A DNA stretch of 64,000 nt from Cryptomeria japonica (GCF_030272615.1 NC_081409.1:209851190-209915189), one strand, 5' to 3'; numbered from the stretch's first letter, positions 12,617 through 25,477 are shown. Made by a program: numbers and translations. The notes: a model not told the origin generated them from the sequence alone.

Positions 12617-13006
12617 GGCAGATGCCTTAGGGATAGGCAAAATTCATGAAGATGTTGCATATGCCCTAGGACGAGGTTTTGGAAGATGTTCTAGATATTG
12701 GAAAGGATTATCCGGCATGGATATGTTCTGAGAGAGATCCGGTATCTTTCATCGACAACCATTTATGGCAATGGAAGATTAGGGTTTTTCTCAAAGGATA
12801 AAAGGTCGAATACACTTCATTGTTAATCACCCTGCATTCAAAACAATTTCAGAGCGATTTCGAAAAACTAAGTGCAATCAAAGGCAATTCAAGGCAATCA
12901 AATTTCTTCTTGAGCGATTTCACCGAGGTCTAGAAGAATTTGTTGAAGGTTTTCACTAAGAGCAATCAAAAGGTATTTATCTTTAAACATGGAAGTGGGA
13001 TAATCT
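12617..13006 (+). other. E2 spacer between the two ORFs
   Basis: No coding sequence is convincing here. The spacer corresponds to 21196-21619 in E3, which shares motifs such as the AAAGG(A/G)TAAAAGG-like stretch and GAGCG(A/C)T repeats near the second ORF. It may hold a promoter or splice signals for ORF2, but I cannot point to one. Confidence 0.4.
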
Positions 13007-16000
13007 TCTATTCCTATTTTTGTTTCAAACCCAATTGTAGTGGAGGTCAAGGACCACCCCAGGCCAATTTTCAAGCGGTATCCACATGTGGCTACCCTGG
13101 AAGATTTGGTTGGAGTGTTTTCTCAAGTTCCGGAGGGAGTTGTGTATGTAGAGGATGTTAGGGCATATATTCATTGTCATATTGAGGACTTGGGAACTTC
13201 ATATATTAAGGGCATGTATATGAGTAAGCTAATGGGAGAATCTGGAAAGATCAAACCAGCATATAAACATATTGAAGAAATAGGGTTTACAGACATTCTA
13301 GATATTCCAAAGTTTGAGGATGTGATAATCAGATATGTACTGAGTAGAGTACATGGGGAATTCATATAGCTAAATAGACCTTACAAAATAACCTAGGAAG
13401 CCATCCGAGCAATTACTGGTTTGCCATCAGTAGGGAAACATCCAGATAAGAAAGTTTCAAATGACTTCATGAGGAAGATCGATGTCACTATATCTGACAA
13501 AAGATCCATGAAAGAGAGCACTATCACCGACACCGACATCAAATTTGGTAGCATGATTATTGGATATAAGGTAAATCGGTCAAACCAACTGAATTTTGTT
13601 TCTAATTCATGCATTTTGGATGCATACAAAATGATGAGAGATAATGTAAAGTTAGATCTACGCGATTGGATTCTTGATGAGTTGTTAATCAACTTAGGAA
13701 AGATTAAGGGTGAGAAGAAGGGCACTTTCTGGTATGGGAACTTGTTAGTTTTCCTAATGTTATATTTTTTGAATGATTCACTCGGTTCTGGCAAGAGGCA
13801 ATGGGCTTTTGACATTCCAAAAGGAAGACAATTGAAATAGTCAATTGTTGCATTAGGAAGCCAGAGAGATGATAAAATATGGGGGTATTTTAAGGCATTT
13901 CAAAAATCCATGAGGGCTAGGGTACGGGTACTTGAGCATATTATAGAAAAATATTCTACCGACATATGCTTCATTGTAAAGAAGGATGAGACTCTCATGG
14001 AAGCATTTAAGCCCCGAAAGATTTGGATTGAAGAAATGGGTTATGAGGTAGATGCACATATTCTTGATGCCTATGCAAAAATGTTAATTGATGCACCAAT
14101 AGATGAGGTAGAGAAGCCCTATGGTACAATATAGCAGAAGACTCAAGAGGTTGAAATAGAGTTCAACTAGAAGAAAAGAGAGAAGCAGGAAGGAAAAGAA
14201 AGTAAGTTTGTGTAGAAGGTCTCAAAGGACATCAAAGCACTAATCGATGTTGTCCTGGAGAAAGGCAGAAAGAGGAATGATCTGGAAGTTCATATTGAAC
14301 CTGTTACTATAGAATCTGAATTAGAGGATGACACACCATTAGAATTTAAGAGGGTTGTTAGGAAGAAACCAAAGGAAACAAAGGTGGAAGAAAAGAAGCA
14401 ACTGGTTAGGAAGGTCACAATCAAGCTACTGGCACAAAAGCAAGCACCTAAATCTACACCTACAACTGCATCCGGTATTGCCAAGAGGAAGAAGAAGGAT
14501 GACACTGATTCTGGTAAGGTTTCACCTAAAACTTGTGCATAATTGGTAGATGAAATCACTAAAGATGGCATGTTGAAGAATGTTAAATTTAATTATGAAA
14601 ACTTAGAGGAGGATGAATAGAGAGAGGTAGAGGAAGTATTCCTATTATACTTAGATATTTATAAGAAAGCCTTAATAGAGACAAAAAATCAAATACCTGT
14701 TGAGTTATACAACATGTTAGATGCTAGAAGATTATTAGCTATGCAAGAAGATAAACACATTAAAATTCAAGAACTACTATCTATATGTGTTACTATAGTT
14801 CCAATTGAAATGGATAAGACAATTGAGGAAACAAACATAAAAGTTTTCAATAGTAAACGATAAGTAGTCTGATGCTAGGAAGAGTGAATGAAATAATAAA
14901 GGAAACTCAAAAAGCATGGGTCAAATTTTTGGGAGAAAACAGAGGATTCTTTACTTCACTGGAAACCAAGACATACATTGTAGATACACCAGTTGGAGGA
15001 AAAGGAAAGGGGATTATGGGCACTTCACCATCAGTTTTGAAAAATATTAAGATAGTGGTGAGCCACCGGTAAATACAAATGTACAGAAAAATATTGAGAT
15101 ACTAGTTAATACTAAGAATGAAAAAACTAACATTGTATAGGATACTAATATTGAGGACAATTGTCCTCTAGATACAAATGTACAGGTTGAGGATACTATT
15201 CCTACAGAGGAACCGACAGTTACACAGGCTGTAAGAAGTGGTGAAGCCACCAGTGCAAGTGAAGAGGTTATAAAGGATAAAACATCAAAGGAGAAAATAG
15301 GGGAACCTAATAGAGAACCAGTTGTTGGTCCATCATTATTATCAATTGACACTTCTCAAGTAGAAAAGAAAACCATCACAGAAATGAGTCCCACTAAACT
15401 AATGATGATGGATACTCAAAAAATGATGAATGAGGGATCCACAGACAAGGGGATTATAGATCAATCAATCATTGTTCTGCATAGATTGGTCCTTGAGTGT
15501 AAGATTAAAAATGAAGCGAGCCCTTCTGGCAAGCTTAAGGTAATAATTGAGCACATATCAAAAGACTTTCAATACTTACAATAAATCTCAAACCGACAAG
15601 CACTAGAAAGGTTTACTCAGGCTAAGAGAGCCGCTTTTGATCAGGTAATTGAAACAGAGAAGAAAAAGAATGAGGAGAAGCTAATCCTAATAGAAAATTC
15701 CTTGAAACAATGTACAAATATATATAGGGTATGTTGGAATACTAAAATACTTACAACAAATGTAGATAAAAAGATAAAAGAGATTGAGGAGAAAATTGCT
15801 AGTATTGCTAACTCTTTTGATGAATTAATTTCATTGACTACATCAATTGATGGTCAAATTTTGATTTTGGAGAACCAAATTTCTGCTCTTGAGAAGGAAA
15901 AAGACAAAATAATTCGAAGAGCTAGAAGTCTGAGAGGCTTGGTGAGTCCACGATTGGATTCACTCTGTATACATAAGAAAGAATGCATGGATATGGTGGG

Positions 16001-16052
16001 AAAGCCCACACTGAAAGAAATAAATGAAAAAGAATTTTTGCACATTTATTGA
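13007..16052 (+). pseudogene. E2 ORF2: large protein of unknown function, conserved with E3
   Basis: I do not recognise this gene. One frame runs from about 13007 to 14865 and a shifted frame continues to 16052, about 1000 codons. The N-terminal globular part contains GVVYVEDVRAYIHCHIEDLG, VIIRYVLSRVHGEF, RPYKIT and IRAITGLP, then QWAFDIPKGRQ. The middle is Lys/Glu/Pro-rich. A second conserved block (DGMLKNVKFNYEN to YKKALIE) precedes a long coiled coil (KKIKEIEEKIASIANSFDEL, ENQISALEKEKDK). The order resembles PMD-like transposon proteins only loosely (a short motif ending in ITGLP where PMD has LRIPIRG). In the first frame the stops are at 13367, 13394, 13838, 14132, 14168, 14213, 14540 and 14618; seven are TAG and one is TAA. 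It is neither protease, RT nor integrase. Similarity to E3 shows that the ORF is a family trait. Confidence 0.75.
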
Positions 16053-16422
16053 GTGGACTTGTATCTATATCCGACACATTCAAAACCGGCTAGGATACTT
16101 ATGTGGAGTTATTGGAGAAGGCTTATCTAGAAATTTTGAAGTTGTTTAAGCTTCGATAAGATATTTTTGGAGGTATTCATGGTACAGTTCTTATTCTTTG
16201 ACCTTTTTTTTAATGGCATTGATGTCAAAGGGGGAGTAGTATAGATGTGAAAAACAATAAAAGAGTTGCATACATTAGGGGGAGTTACAAAGTTTTAGAT
16301 TTTTTGGAGATATGGAGTGTTTTGCATATTCAGCTCAGGGGGAGCAGGGCAACATGAAACCAACAGATGAAACCTTGACCATTTTTCACATGAGTGTTGC
16401 CATCAATGCCAAAGGGGGAGAT
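16053..16422 (+). other. E2 3' non-coding region and polypurine tract
   Basis: Several AGGGGGAG tracts occur (16230, 16281, 16338). The last, CCAAAGGGGGAGAT at 16409-16421, abuts the 3' LTR and is the likely plus-strand primer. No gene is seen. Confidence 0.75.
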
Positions 16423-18150
16423 TGTTAGAAATTGACACTCTATTGGTTGGTTTCACTATGTTGTCATTGATGGCAACATGATTTTGTGTTTTGACTTCAT
16501 GTTTTGATTCTATGGTGTACCGAAAGGCACTTCACAAATTCTACACCGACACCAGCAAGTCAGAAGGATTTCTTTGGTCACTAGAAATGCAGGCCGACAT
16601 GGTATAGTAAAGGTTATCAGTATTGGAGGCTGACACATCTTAGATTCGACATCGACAACTTGTTTTAATGTTTATACATTTATGTTATCTGGCTGACATA
16701 TAATTTGATATTGTATATATCTTTGTAAGTCGACATAAGGCATAAAAGTTGTATAGGGTATATAGGTCAATCTGATTAGTGTTGGCATATGCACACTCCA
16801 ATGAGACATTGTAGGTGATTGAAGGTTTTGTCATTGATGGCAACCTTACAATCCTATAGCACCAGCAAGGCATTCCACTAGCACTAGCAAGAGCAGACTC
16901 TACACTGGCACTCAGACCACCGGCACCGGCAGTGAAAGGTAGCATACCGACACAGAGGCCGACAGGATTTTTGTTGTAATATATTTTGTTTATTATTGTA
17001 AAATCATTGTAAGCCGACTTGGCAAGTTGTAAAATGACTCTTATATAAGAGAGATCATTGTAGAACATTTTGTGTAAGGAAGAAGAATGTAATTAGGCGA
17101 AATAAGGTAGACCTATTATGCGAATTATAGGTTAAGGGTTTATGTAAGAAGCAGAGCACAAACCGATACTAGATCTGGCATTATAGATGCTATTTTGAAG
17201 CAATACAAGACACTAGATTTATATAATCCATTTTGTAAGTCAGTGAGACTTCCTATTTTGTATTTGAGCAGTGAGCTTTAGGCACTTGGCCTTCCTGCAT
17301 GTCCAGGCCCCTCTTGTAGCAGTAATATTCTCTTATTGGCCAGTAAGTGAATATTGTGGGTCACAAATCCCACTGAGGTTTTTCCCACACCGGGTTTCCT
17401 CGTTAAATCCTTGTGTTATGGTGTGTTTTTCACGTGGTTGTTTTTATCTCTATTTATTGCATTACTTTATGTTTACCGGTACACAGTATTAATATGCTCT
17501 ACATGTTTTAAGTTAAGAAAATCTTATAACCGGTCAGATACTGATTCACCCCCCCTCTCAGTATCTATGGGAATCCTAACAATTAGATCATTATGAATGG
17601 ATGGAATGGATCATGATGTGAATGTAATATGATGCAAAAATATTCAAATAGATTATGTATGTGAGTAAATTATTGTAAGGGTTATCCGGTAAAGGGGTTT
17701 CGGGTTTTGAACTGGAACGGACAAATCTTAAACCAAAACTATATTCTGGCATAGACGATGCTATCTTAAGTAGTTCACACTTCTCTAGATTTTTGTCTAG
17801 AATTTTATGTAGTCAGTGAGGCTCCTATTGTGAATGAGCAGTGTTCTCCAGGTTGTAAGCCTTCCTACAAGTGCTGGCCTCTCATATTTTGTAATATTTC
17901 TTCATATGGCTAGAGGATTGATATTGTGGGCCACAAATCCCACTATGGTTTTTCCTCTTTGAGGTTTTCCATGTATAAATCTATGTGATGATTCTTATTT
18001 ATCTATTTGGCTTATTGGTTGCTTTACTTCTTTCAATTCTGTATGTACCGGTATACCGATTGGTGTATGAATATTTTGTTAAAGCTAAAATGTACTATTC
18101 CAGTATAACACTGATTCAACCCCCCCTCTCAGTGTTATTGGTTTTCAACA
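16423..18150 (+). repeat. 3' LTR of E2, interrupted by solo LTR S2
   Basis: Starts TGTTAGAAATTGACAC and ends GTTTTCAACA. Without S2 and one TSD copy it is about 921 bp, close to the 930-bp partner. The terminal hairpin is TAACACTGA 18106-18114 with TCAGTGTTA 18129-18137. Confidence 0.92.
16780..17581 (+). repeat. Solo copia-type LTR S2 (802 bp) with TSD ATTAG
   Basis: TGTTGGCATATGCAC to GGAATCCTAACA, flanked by ATTAG at 16775-16779 and 17582-17586, and placed inside the E2 3' LTR. The end hairpin has a different stem from E2 (AGATACTGA 17536-17544 with TCAGTATCT 17558-17566) around the same C-rich loop. Confidence 0.93.
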
Positions 18151-18155
18151 GGGAT

Positions 18156-18823
18156 TGCAATCCTACTGGCATCAAAATAGTGGAATCATGATCCTTCTAT
18201 CACTCTTAGCGAAGCCTCCTTCATGGGATCTCATTCCTAATCCTATCCCTAATCTACTTGATCTTGCCTATGTGCATGAGCAGGGAGAACGCGTTCTCAC
18301 CACTTCAACATGCAATCCCATGGCTCGCGAACCTGTAAGATTGTTGTTTCTATAACATTAAATGCTAATATGCATAAATTCAAAATCAAAGATAAATTTT
18401 TTCAAGACATACCTCTCGATCGGGTCACTTGCTTCATTTGAAACTCACCACCACATCTACATGATGCATTGATACCTCCCTAGGAGCCATCTTGTCCAAT
18501 GCACTCAAATCTCTCAATTGTGCAAAGAAAATATAAAGGGCTCTAATTTTATCTCAAATCTCTCCTATGCAAAGTAAAAATGAATAGTAAATTTCCAAAT
18601 TTGCTAATATAGGGCTTCCCAAAGCCCTATATTCATCGTCTCAGTCCCTTTGAGACCATTTTTATTCTCATTTCTTCCTGCAATCATCTTTTCAAGTGTC
18701 TTAACCTATTTCTTGTCCTTCTTTTGTTCATCTAAGCCATTTTTCTTGTGCCTTGTTCCTCAAGTTGCTGGTGTCTTTTGTCTTTGCACTGATTTTATTC
18801 TAGCATCATTGCAAAGAGGGGCA
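18156..18823 (+). other. 3' internal remnant of element D with a hairpin and half polypurine tract
   Basis: A continuation of 10497 after removal of E2. It contains an 11-bp perfect hairpin (ATATAGGGCTT 18607-18617 with AAGCCCTATAT 18622-18632, loop CCCA). It ends with a polypurine-tract hairpin (TCTTTGCACTGAT 18781-18793 with ATCATTGCAAAGA 18805-18817) followed by GGGGCA, where E3 was inserted. I see no coding exon, though an upstream exon of the antisense PMD gene could lie here. Confidence 0.65.
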
Positions 18824-19942
18824 TGTTGGCAAGAGACACTATACAAGTATTTAGATGTTGTCATTGATGGAAACTCATGTTAGTAATTCCATCCATAATT
18901 CATGATTTTCTTCTATCGGAAGTCAGATTGAGTTTTGGATAGGTCCGGTGAGTTGGAACAAAGTATCTCGCAAAATACTATATTTTGGCTAAATATTTTG
19001 TGTTGCGGAGCTAGAGGAAGATAGTTGGATGTCTGGAGTTCCATCTTCCAGGTTTGTGGCCTTCAATGTTGATTCCAGAGTGAGTTGGAAGATCCAGTAT
19101 ATAGTTTTTTGGATAGAATAGTGTTCATTAGCAGTCTTATGTAAATAATCATTGTGCGGATTATGTGGATTGATTTTGGTGCTTGGTTGTGTGATCATGG
19201 CATGTTGCTAGACAATTTTTTTAGCATCTGGACAATTCTTTTTGGTCTACATGATTGTTTTGGTTCAGATTCAGCCAACTTGGAGAGCATGTTTCATTTG
19301 TGTGTTATGTGTTTTTGGGCTGACATGTAGAAGACCTAATTTCATGTTGTGGATATATAAGAGTGATTGATATTTTCATTTTTGATATTTGTAGTGGTGT
19401 GGAAAGTGGTTGTGATCGGTTGTGCACAGTTTCACGTGCACAAGTGAAAGATTTATACTCCAGAATATAACAAAACAACAGAATAGAGAAGTGTAAGATT
19501 ATGTATTTTGTGCTTAACCAAAACTATATTTTGGCATTTGTAGATGTTGTTTATCAGTTCAGACATCACAATTATCTTTTGTAATCACTTTGTAAGGCAG
19601 TGAGCCTTCCAGAGTTGTACTCCTTATTGTAATTTGAGCAGTGAGCTCTAGCCAGTGTGCCTGAATGCATGTACATTCCCCTTATGTAATATTTGTATAC
19701 TTCTAATAGAGTATGTTAATATTGTGGGTCTCAATCCCACCATGGTTTCTCTCTTAACTAGATTTTCCATTTATAAATTTGGTGTTATGGTGTTGTGGAA
19801 AATTGCTTTATGTGTTTGCATCTTTCTTTTGTTGATTTGCATTAGATGGTTGAAGAATTAGATTAATAATGTTAAAGATTAAAAAACACTGATTCACCAC
19901 CCCCCCCCCCCCCCCACCTCTCAGTGTTCCTTGATTCCAACA
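18824..19942 (+). repeat. 5' LTR of E3 (1119 bp)
   Basis: TGTTGGCAAGAGACAC to CTTGATTCCAACA. A TATA-like GATATATAAGAG lies near 19348. The terminal hairpin AACACTGA 19885-19892 pairs with TCAGTGTT 19921-19928 around a loop expanded into a long C run. Confidence 0.9.
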
Positions 19943-19957
19943 ATTCGTATTAGAGCC
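19943..19957 (+). other. Primer-binding site of E3
   Basis: ATTCGTATTAGAGCC follows the LTR; it is the Met-tRNA type of copia elements with a G to C and a C to T difference. Confidence 0.8.
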
Positions 19958-20010
19958 TAGTTCCTTGAAAGAAGCCTAACAGCTTGAGGAGGATCCGAGA
20001 AGGTAAATCA

Positions 20011-21195
20011 ATGGATTTCGGTAGTCTTCAACATCATCTTATTGTGGCACTTGAGGATCTTGATCAATCCCAAGCTTGGTAGATGAAAATAGATCTTAGA
20101 GATGCTGCAAACTTGATTCAGTCATTGAAAGATCAGTTGAACAAGTCAAGAGAAAAGAGAAAGGATCTTGTTGATAAGCTAAAGGAGAAAGAAATAATAA
20201 GCATTGATGATCAAGCCTTAAAAGAGAAGACATAGGAATGTGAGAAGCTTGCAAGAGATAATGTAATTCAGAAGAATGAGATGGAATATATTATGATGAA
20301 ATAGACAAAGGAGATTGAGGAGAGGAAGAAGAATGAGGAGAATCTTGTTCAATCCCTAAAAGATAAATCTGAAGAATGTTGTAGACTTGATTGTGAGAAT
20401 GGCCAATTTAAGCTTGGCCTGCAAGAATCTAGATAACAAGAGAAAGATCTTAGAAGGAAGATTCTTCTTCTTAGGTATGATCTTGAAGTTGTAAATGAGT
20501 ACAAGGAGAAGTTAAAAACCAGCTCTACCAAGCTTAATGAGATGCTTAAAAGCCAGAAGGATGTTGATGATAGAAGAGGCCTTGGATTTGAGAAAGTTGA
20601 AAGCTTGGGATCTGGTCAAAGAAATCTTAAGTCTTAACATTAGAAGAACAAAGATAAAAGGTCTCCAGTAAGGCAACCTAATGCTCATAAGTTCAATGGT
20701 AACTTTTTTTTTTGCAATAAATTTGGTCATATGGCTAGTCAATGCAGAAATAGAATGAATTAGAATGGTCCATATTTCTCTGATCAATGTTTCAAATGCA
20801 ATAAGTATGGTCATAAGTCAAATGAATACATAAGTATGATGCATGACTTTCCAAATAGGAGAAATGTCAGATGTTATGAATGTGGTAGATTTGGACATGT
20901 TGTTAACCAATGTAGATCAAAAGGAAATCAAGGAAACTTCAGGCCTAGTTAGAGGAATGTTGTTTGCTATAATTAAAATCAATCAGGTCACATTGCAAGG
21001 TTTTGCAGAAGCATAAATATGAATAGGAATGATCCGGTAAAAAAGAATAAGAATGTGAAGGAAAATGACAAGGGCAAAGTGAAATTTGAAGAGATTAGAG
21101 ATCATATGAAGAAGACATGGGTTAAGAAGAGAGATAATGATGCAGGGAGTGGGTCCACACCTGATTCTAGGGCTGGAACTTCATCCGGTAACTAA
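20011..21195 (+). pseudogene. E3 gag-like ORF: coiled coil plus four zinc knuckles
   Basis: The ATG at 20011 and the TAA at 21193-21195 are in the same frame, giving 394 codons with about a dozen internal stops, mostly TAG. The N-terminal two thirds is Lys/Glu/Leu-rich coiled coil (LIQSLKDQLNKSREKRKDLV, RKILLLRYDLEVVNEYKEKL). Then come CNKFGHMASQC, CFKCNKYGHKSNE, CYECGRFGHVVNQC and NQSGHIARFC between about 20710 and 21010. It aligns in order with the E2 ORF but keeps one frame, which supports the start and stop chosen for both. The likely former role is binding element RNA or its carrier particle. No capsid domain is visible. Confidence 0.78.
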
Positions 21196-21619
21196 GCTAA
21201 GGCATCCAACCTTAGAGGAAGTTTTCATGAAAATATTATAAACCCCTTGTTTGAGATCTGTGCTTGATTCTAGCAGGTTACAAAAGTTGTTATTACTGAT
21301 CTATTAAAAGGATTTTTGAAAGAGTATGAGCAAATTGGAAGATCTATAGAAGATTTCTTGAAGAACTGTTTGAGTATGTAGGGTATCTAGAAGTATTAGG
21401 GAAAAGTGGATTTATTATACCTAAAATTTAGGTATGTGAAAGATAAAAAAGAAACCTAATCACTTCATTTCTCACTTTGCATTCAAAGAGAAGAAGTGAA
21501 GAGCGCTCTACAAGTAGAATATCTAGAGATCAAAGCGTAAAGGCGATTTCCCAAATGAAATTCTAATCTGGCAGTTAAGGTAATTACCGGTGAACTTTTC
21601 AAAGTTTGAAATTTCTATA

Positions 21620-22849
21620 ATGGTTGCCTCTGAAATTGCAAGCCCGTTAGTTGTGGATATCACTGAGAGAGCTTGGCTAAATTTCAAGAAACATTCATTT
21701 ATCTCCATGGAAGATGACCCAAAGAGATATTTCTCATCAATTCCACATGGTGTTTTTCACATTGAAGATATTAGGGTTTACATACACTATAACATTAAGG
21801 AATTGGGAAGCTCACACTTGTTGAATCTCTACAACAAGTAGTTGGTTGATGGGAATTTTAGGTTGAAACCAAAATTTCATGTAGTGGAGGATAAGGGTTT
21901 TGCACTATTCACCAGATTTTTGTTGTTTGATGAACGAGAATGGGTCCAGTATGTGCTTAGTAGAATGCACGATGAGTTCATGTGGCTAAGAAAGCCTTTC
22001 AAGATCACTAAGAATACGATTAGAGTTGTTATTGGTTTGTGTTCATCTAGAGAGATGCCATCGTTAATGAAGTTAGTAAAGAACCAGATCGTCACAGATG
22101 CAACCGGATCAAAGTTTGAGAAAAAGAGCCATGAAAATCAATGAAATATTGGAGCATGATGTTAGATTTTCCTCAATGATGATTAGATGGAATATTTACT
22201 AATCTAGTAGAGAGAACTCTGTATCCAAGACAACTATATATGCTTCTTATGAAATGATCTAGGAGGATAAGAAGTATGACCTTTGTGAGTTGATCCAAAG
22301 TGAGCTAATGAAGAATTTGGCAAAGATCAAGGAGGACAAGAAGCATCCGTTCAAGTATGGTACCTTGATCTTGTGTTTGTTTTTTCTATTTCATGAGTGA
22401 AGTTTTGAGAGTTGGTCAAGTCCAATGGGCTTATGATAGACCTATGGGAGTACAAATTAGAGAATTGTTATACAATGTTGGTGACACCAAGGCCCATAAA
22501 TTTTTCTTATGGGGTTATTACAAGAACTTTCAACGTGAAATACATGATAAAGAAATAATCCCTAAGTGATGGAGAAGTATCAAGATATAATCTGTTTCAT
22601 AGTAAACACTGACCAATGCTTGATGAAAGTCATTGATTTGGGACGGTATGGATCATGCCCATGGGGTATGAGGTTGAGGAGAATATCCTTGAGATGTATA
22701 CACAACAGTTGCTAAGCAAGTCGGTGGACTCCACTGAGGAGAGGTTTGGAACCTATGCTGAGAAGAGCTTGAAGTTGTACAAGTAGTTCAAGAGGCAAAA
22801 GATTTAGAGAAAAGTGAGGAAGGAAGTTGAGGCATATGCTAAAAACATT
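21620..22849 (+). pseudogene. E3 ORF2, first part (unknown protein, homologous to E2 ORF2)
   Basis: ATG at 21620 begins MVASEIASPLVVDITERAW. The conserved blocks match E2: VFHIEDIRVYIHYNIKELGS, WVQYVLSRMHDEF and RKPFKITKNTIRVVIGL. Stops at 21839 and after 22141 and later frameshifts break it. It is cut at 22849 by solo LTR S3; the continuation is at 58104. I assign no function. Its shared motifs with E2 at the protein level, despite many nucleotide differences, suggest that this ORF was once under selection in the family. Confidence 0.7.
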
Positions 22850-23636
22850 TGTTGGAGTATTGTTGACACTGAGAGAGGGGGGGTGAATCAGTGTCTGAGG
22901 CCAAATTAATTTTTAAACCAAATTTGAATGATAAACTGAAAATATGTTGTAAAATGTATTGTTGATGCTTCCAAACATAAACAATGTAATCAACATGAAA
23001 CATGATTGCAACATACATCGTCAAAGAACTCATTGCGCTAAAATAGACACCATAATTTTCCTGAGTGGAAAACCCTCCTGGGGTATAAAAAACACTCACA
23101 AATAGCCTCATTGGCTAAAAATAAAAAGATTGTTTTACAACAGTCTCAATGCCTCACTAGCAGAGACAAGTGTAAGTCTCACTGACCTTCACAAAGCAAT
23201 TACTCTGTCTAATTGACAGACCTTTATCAATATATAAATTTGAAAAACCAATATAGAGGGATACTTTGTTTCACTGAATCACACTATAGTTTTGCACAAA
23301 CATGCTCAACATATTATGAGCTTCACTTCTTAGAAGCAAACAAAATATAAAACATATTCATGTTGCAACTGATAATTTATAGTATATCATTTTGCATATA
23401 TGAACCATTATAGTCACAATGAATGTTGCACACAAAAAGTTACAAGTGAAGCTTTCAACTGTCAATATAATGACAGGAACATAATGTCGATAAAGAAACC
23501 CTCACAAATTTTGCAATAAAAACAAATTCTGGAGAAAACCAAAAACCTTTTTCTACTTTCCCTTTTTTCAAACCCTTTGTAGAGAAAAACAAAAATATTT
23601 TAAAGACACTTCACAATTGCTTTTGTGAATAACTGT
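22850..23636 (-). repeat. Solo copia-type LTR S3, left half
   Basis: The plus strand starts TGTTGGAGTATTGTTGACAC, the complement of a copia LTR end, with the C-rich hairpin (GACACTGA 22865-22872 with TCAGTGTC 22888-22895). It is split at 23637 by gypsy element B and resumes at 56848. No clean TSD was found, so its exact ends are uncertain by about 10 bases. Confidence 0.7.
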
Positions 23637-24917
23637 CGATGCATGAAAATATGGACAAGAGCCAAAAACAAAGTTCAATGTTAGTATGTTAGTTTCAAGC
23701 GTAAAACCAAAATAAAGAACTAAAAACCATTCCAAAAACATATCAAAGGAGATTCAAAAAGCATGAAAGAACAAACTAAAATAACAAGAAAGGAGAAGAG
23801 TCTCCCTAAGATGCTTCCATGATGTCTTTGATCTCTGCCTTTTTTCCCTCCTCTCCAAGTTCCAAATGAATAGAGCTCTCAACTTTTAACACTAACCATG
23901 GATGTCAAATGGAGATTCAAGATGGTTGAAAATGAAAACATATTCTACGCAAATGCAAAGAGTGATGCTATGATAAAGCTCTAAGTATCTATGCGAATTT
24001 CACTATAATAACAAAGCTCTAATGCTTCCTCCTTTGCTTGAGGAGAAGGCTTCTATTTATAGGCAAAATAGAAGACTGAATGATCAAGATTGCATGATTC
24101 ATGATCCATGTGATGATTTTCAACCCAATCCCATGATGACAAGTGTTAGCATGAGATGGCTTGAGAGGAGAGGGAAGGAGCATTTAATGTCTGAGAAGAC
24201 ATGAGGGTAACCTCATGTGGGTTGCATTATTGGATAAAGCTACTATCCAAGGGTAAGGTTATTATCCAATGGGTAAACTCTTGTGCAAAGTTTACTTGTG
24301 GTTAAGCCTTGACTAAAGGGTCAAGACCCATGTGGGTTAGTGTGTTGAAGAAGGGAAGCATTTATGACTCTGTAAGAGTCTTAAATGGTTGAGATGATGG
24401 GTTGGGGTTAATTTTGGTTTATGATTGTGCAAATTATTAGAAGAGGGATTAGGCTAATTTGGAAGCCGTTAGAAGAATCTGGAAGGGGGCTAGAAGAATC
24501 TAGAAGGGGATTAGTGAGAAAGTGGGTTTGGCAAGTGGGTTAGGATAAATAGGCCTTTTACTTAAATATTTTATTTAATTAAAATAGGGAGTGCAACTTG
24601 AATTTGTAGGAGAATGCAAGTGGATGATATTTTAAATAAATAATGATTTATTTAAATAGGGGTTCGATGAGGGTTTTTAAATAAATATTTAATTTATTTG
24701 TATAAGAAGAAAGGGGAATTATATAAATTTATTAATTTATTTAATAGATGGGACTATAGTTAGTAATTAAATAAATTTATTAAATATATTTAACTAGGAT
24801 AGAAGAAGAGGCTAATGGTGAATTAATTAAATATAAATTTAATTAATAGAGGAATATTAGTGTATTAAATAAATATTAAATATTCATTTAATTTGTGGAC
24901 AGATTTATGTGTCTACA
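23637..24917 (-). repeat. 3' LTR of element B (1281 bp)
   Basis: On the minus strand it starts TGTAGACACATAAAT and ends CATGCATCG (terminal CA mutated to CG). It pairs with 55577-56842 over its full length, with several small indels and many substitutions. Confidence 0.92.
24053..24062 (-). promoter_or_regulatory. TATA box in the 3' LTR of B
   Basis: The minus strand reads CCTATAAATAGAAG, a strong plant TATA box, duplicated in the other LTR at 55984-55993. Confidence 0.6.
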
Positions 24918-24963
24918 TTTGCCCCTCTTTGAGATGGTGCTATTTATCATGTTGTTTCAAAGA
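24918..24963 (-). other. Polypurine tract and hairpin of element B
   Basis: The minus strand reads CAAAGAGGGGCAAA directly before the LTR. The arms TCTTTGA (24926-24932) and TCAAAGA (24957-24963) still pair; the rest of the stem is decayed by transitions compared with element C. Confidence 0.75.
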
Positions 24964-25477
24964 AAAACTGATAGGCATGAGAAAAATGCCCCAGAGATGT
25001 TAGTTAGTGGGTTGGTATGCCCCCTTGAGAGTTTGGCCGAAAATTTTGAAAAATCGGACAATCTCTCAAAAAATAGAAAGAAGTGTGGGGATGATGGATA
25101 AGAAGAAATTGGATTAAATGGTGGAAGACTGGAGAAAAATGGGGTTAAAAGGGAGAAATGACAAGGCTCGAAATTTCTCAGGGTCCACAATAGTGAGTGG
25201 GGCGAAGCAGGGTTAGGGCTAGGTAGGGTATATTAGGGCGAGAGGGGGAAAATTTGGCTCATTTGCACACTCCTCCCTAGCAATCCAGAGCTCTGATAGT
25301 GACTCATTGTGAGCATATTGTGATAGAGAAATAGGTGTTACCAATTACTGAGCATCGATTCGAGTGAATCTTGAGGTACTAGCGGCTAGCGGACTATAGA
25401 CTCTCGGTACATCCAATTCTAACCTTTGTGTTTTGAGCTAATTTATTGCATTTATTAGCTAGGGAAAAATTTCAGAT

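Larger units (their letters stand above)
10498..18150 (+). mobile_element. Non-autonomous copia-type LTR retrotransposon E2
   Basis: Two LTRs (10498-11427 and 16423-18150, the latter enlarged by solo LTR S2), a methionine-type primer-binding site, a purine-rich tract CCAAAGGGGGAGAT at 16409-16421 and the 5-bp TSD GGGAT (10493-10497, 18151-18155) define the element. Discounting S2 it is about 6.85 kb. It encodes a gag-like coiled-coil/zinc-knuckle protein and a second large ORF. I find no protease, integrase, RT or RNase H, so it depended on another element for movement. It lies in element D. Confidence 0.93.

Noticed and set aside
13367-14620. TAG codons read as glutamine (alternative genetic code or readthrough)
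   Set aside because: Stops accompany other decay, occur also in old gypsy pol genes, and fit CHG methylation-driven CAG to TAG mutation.
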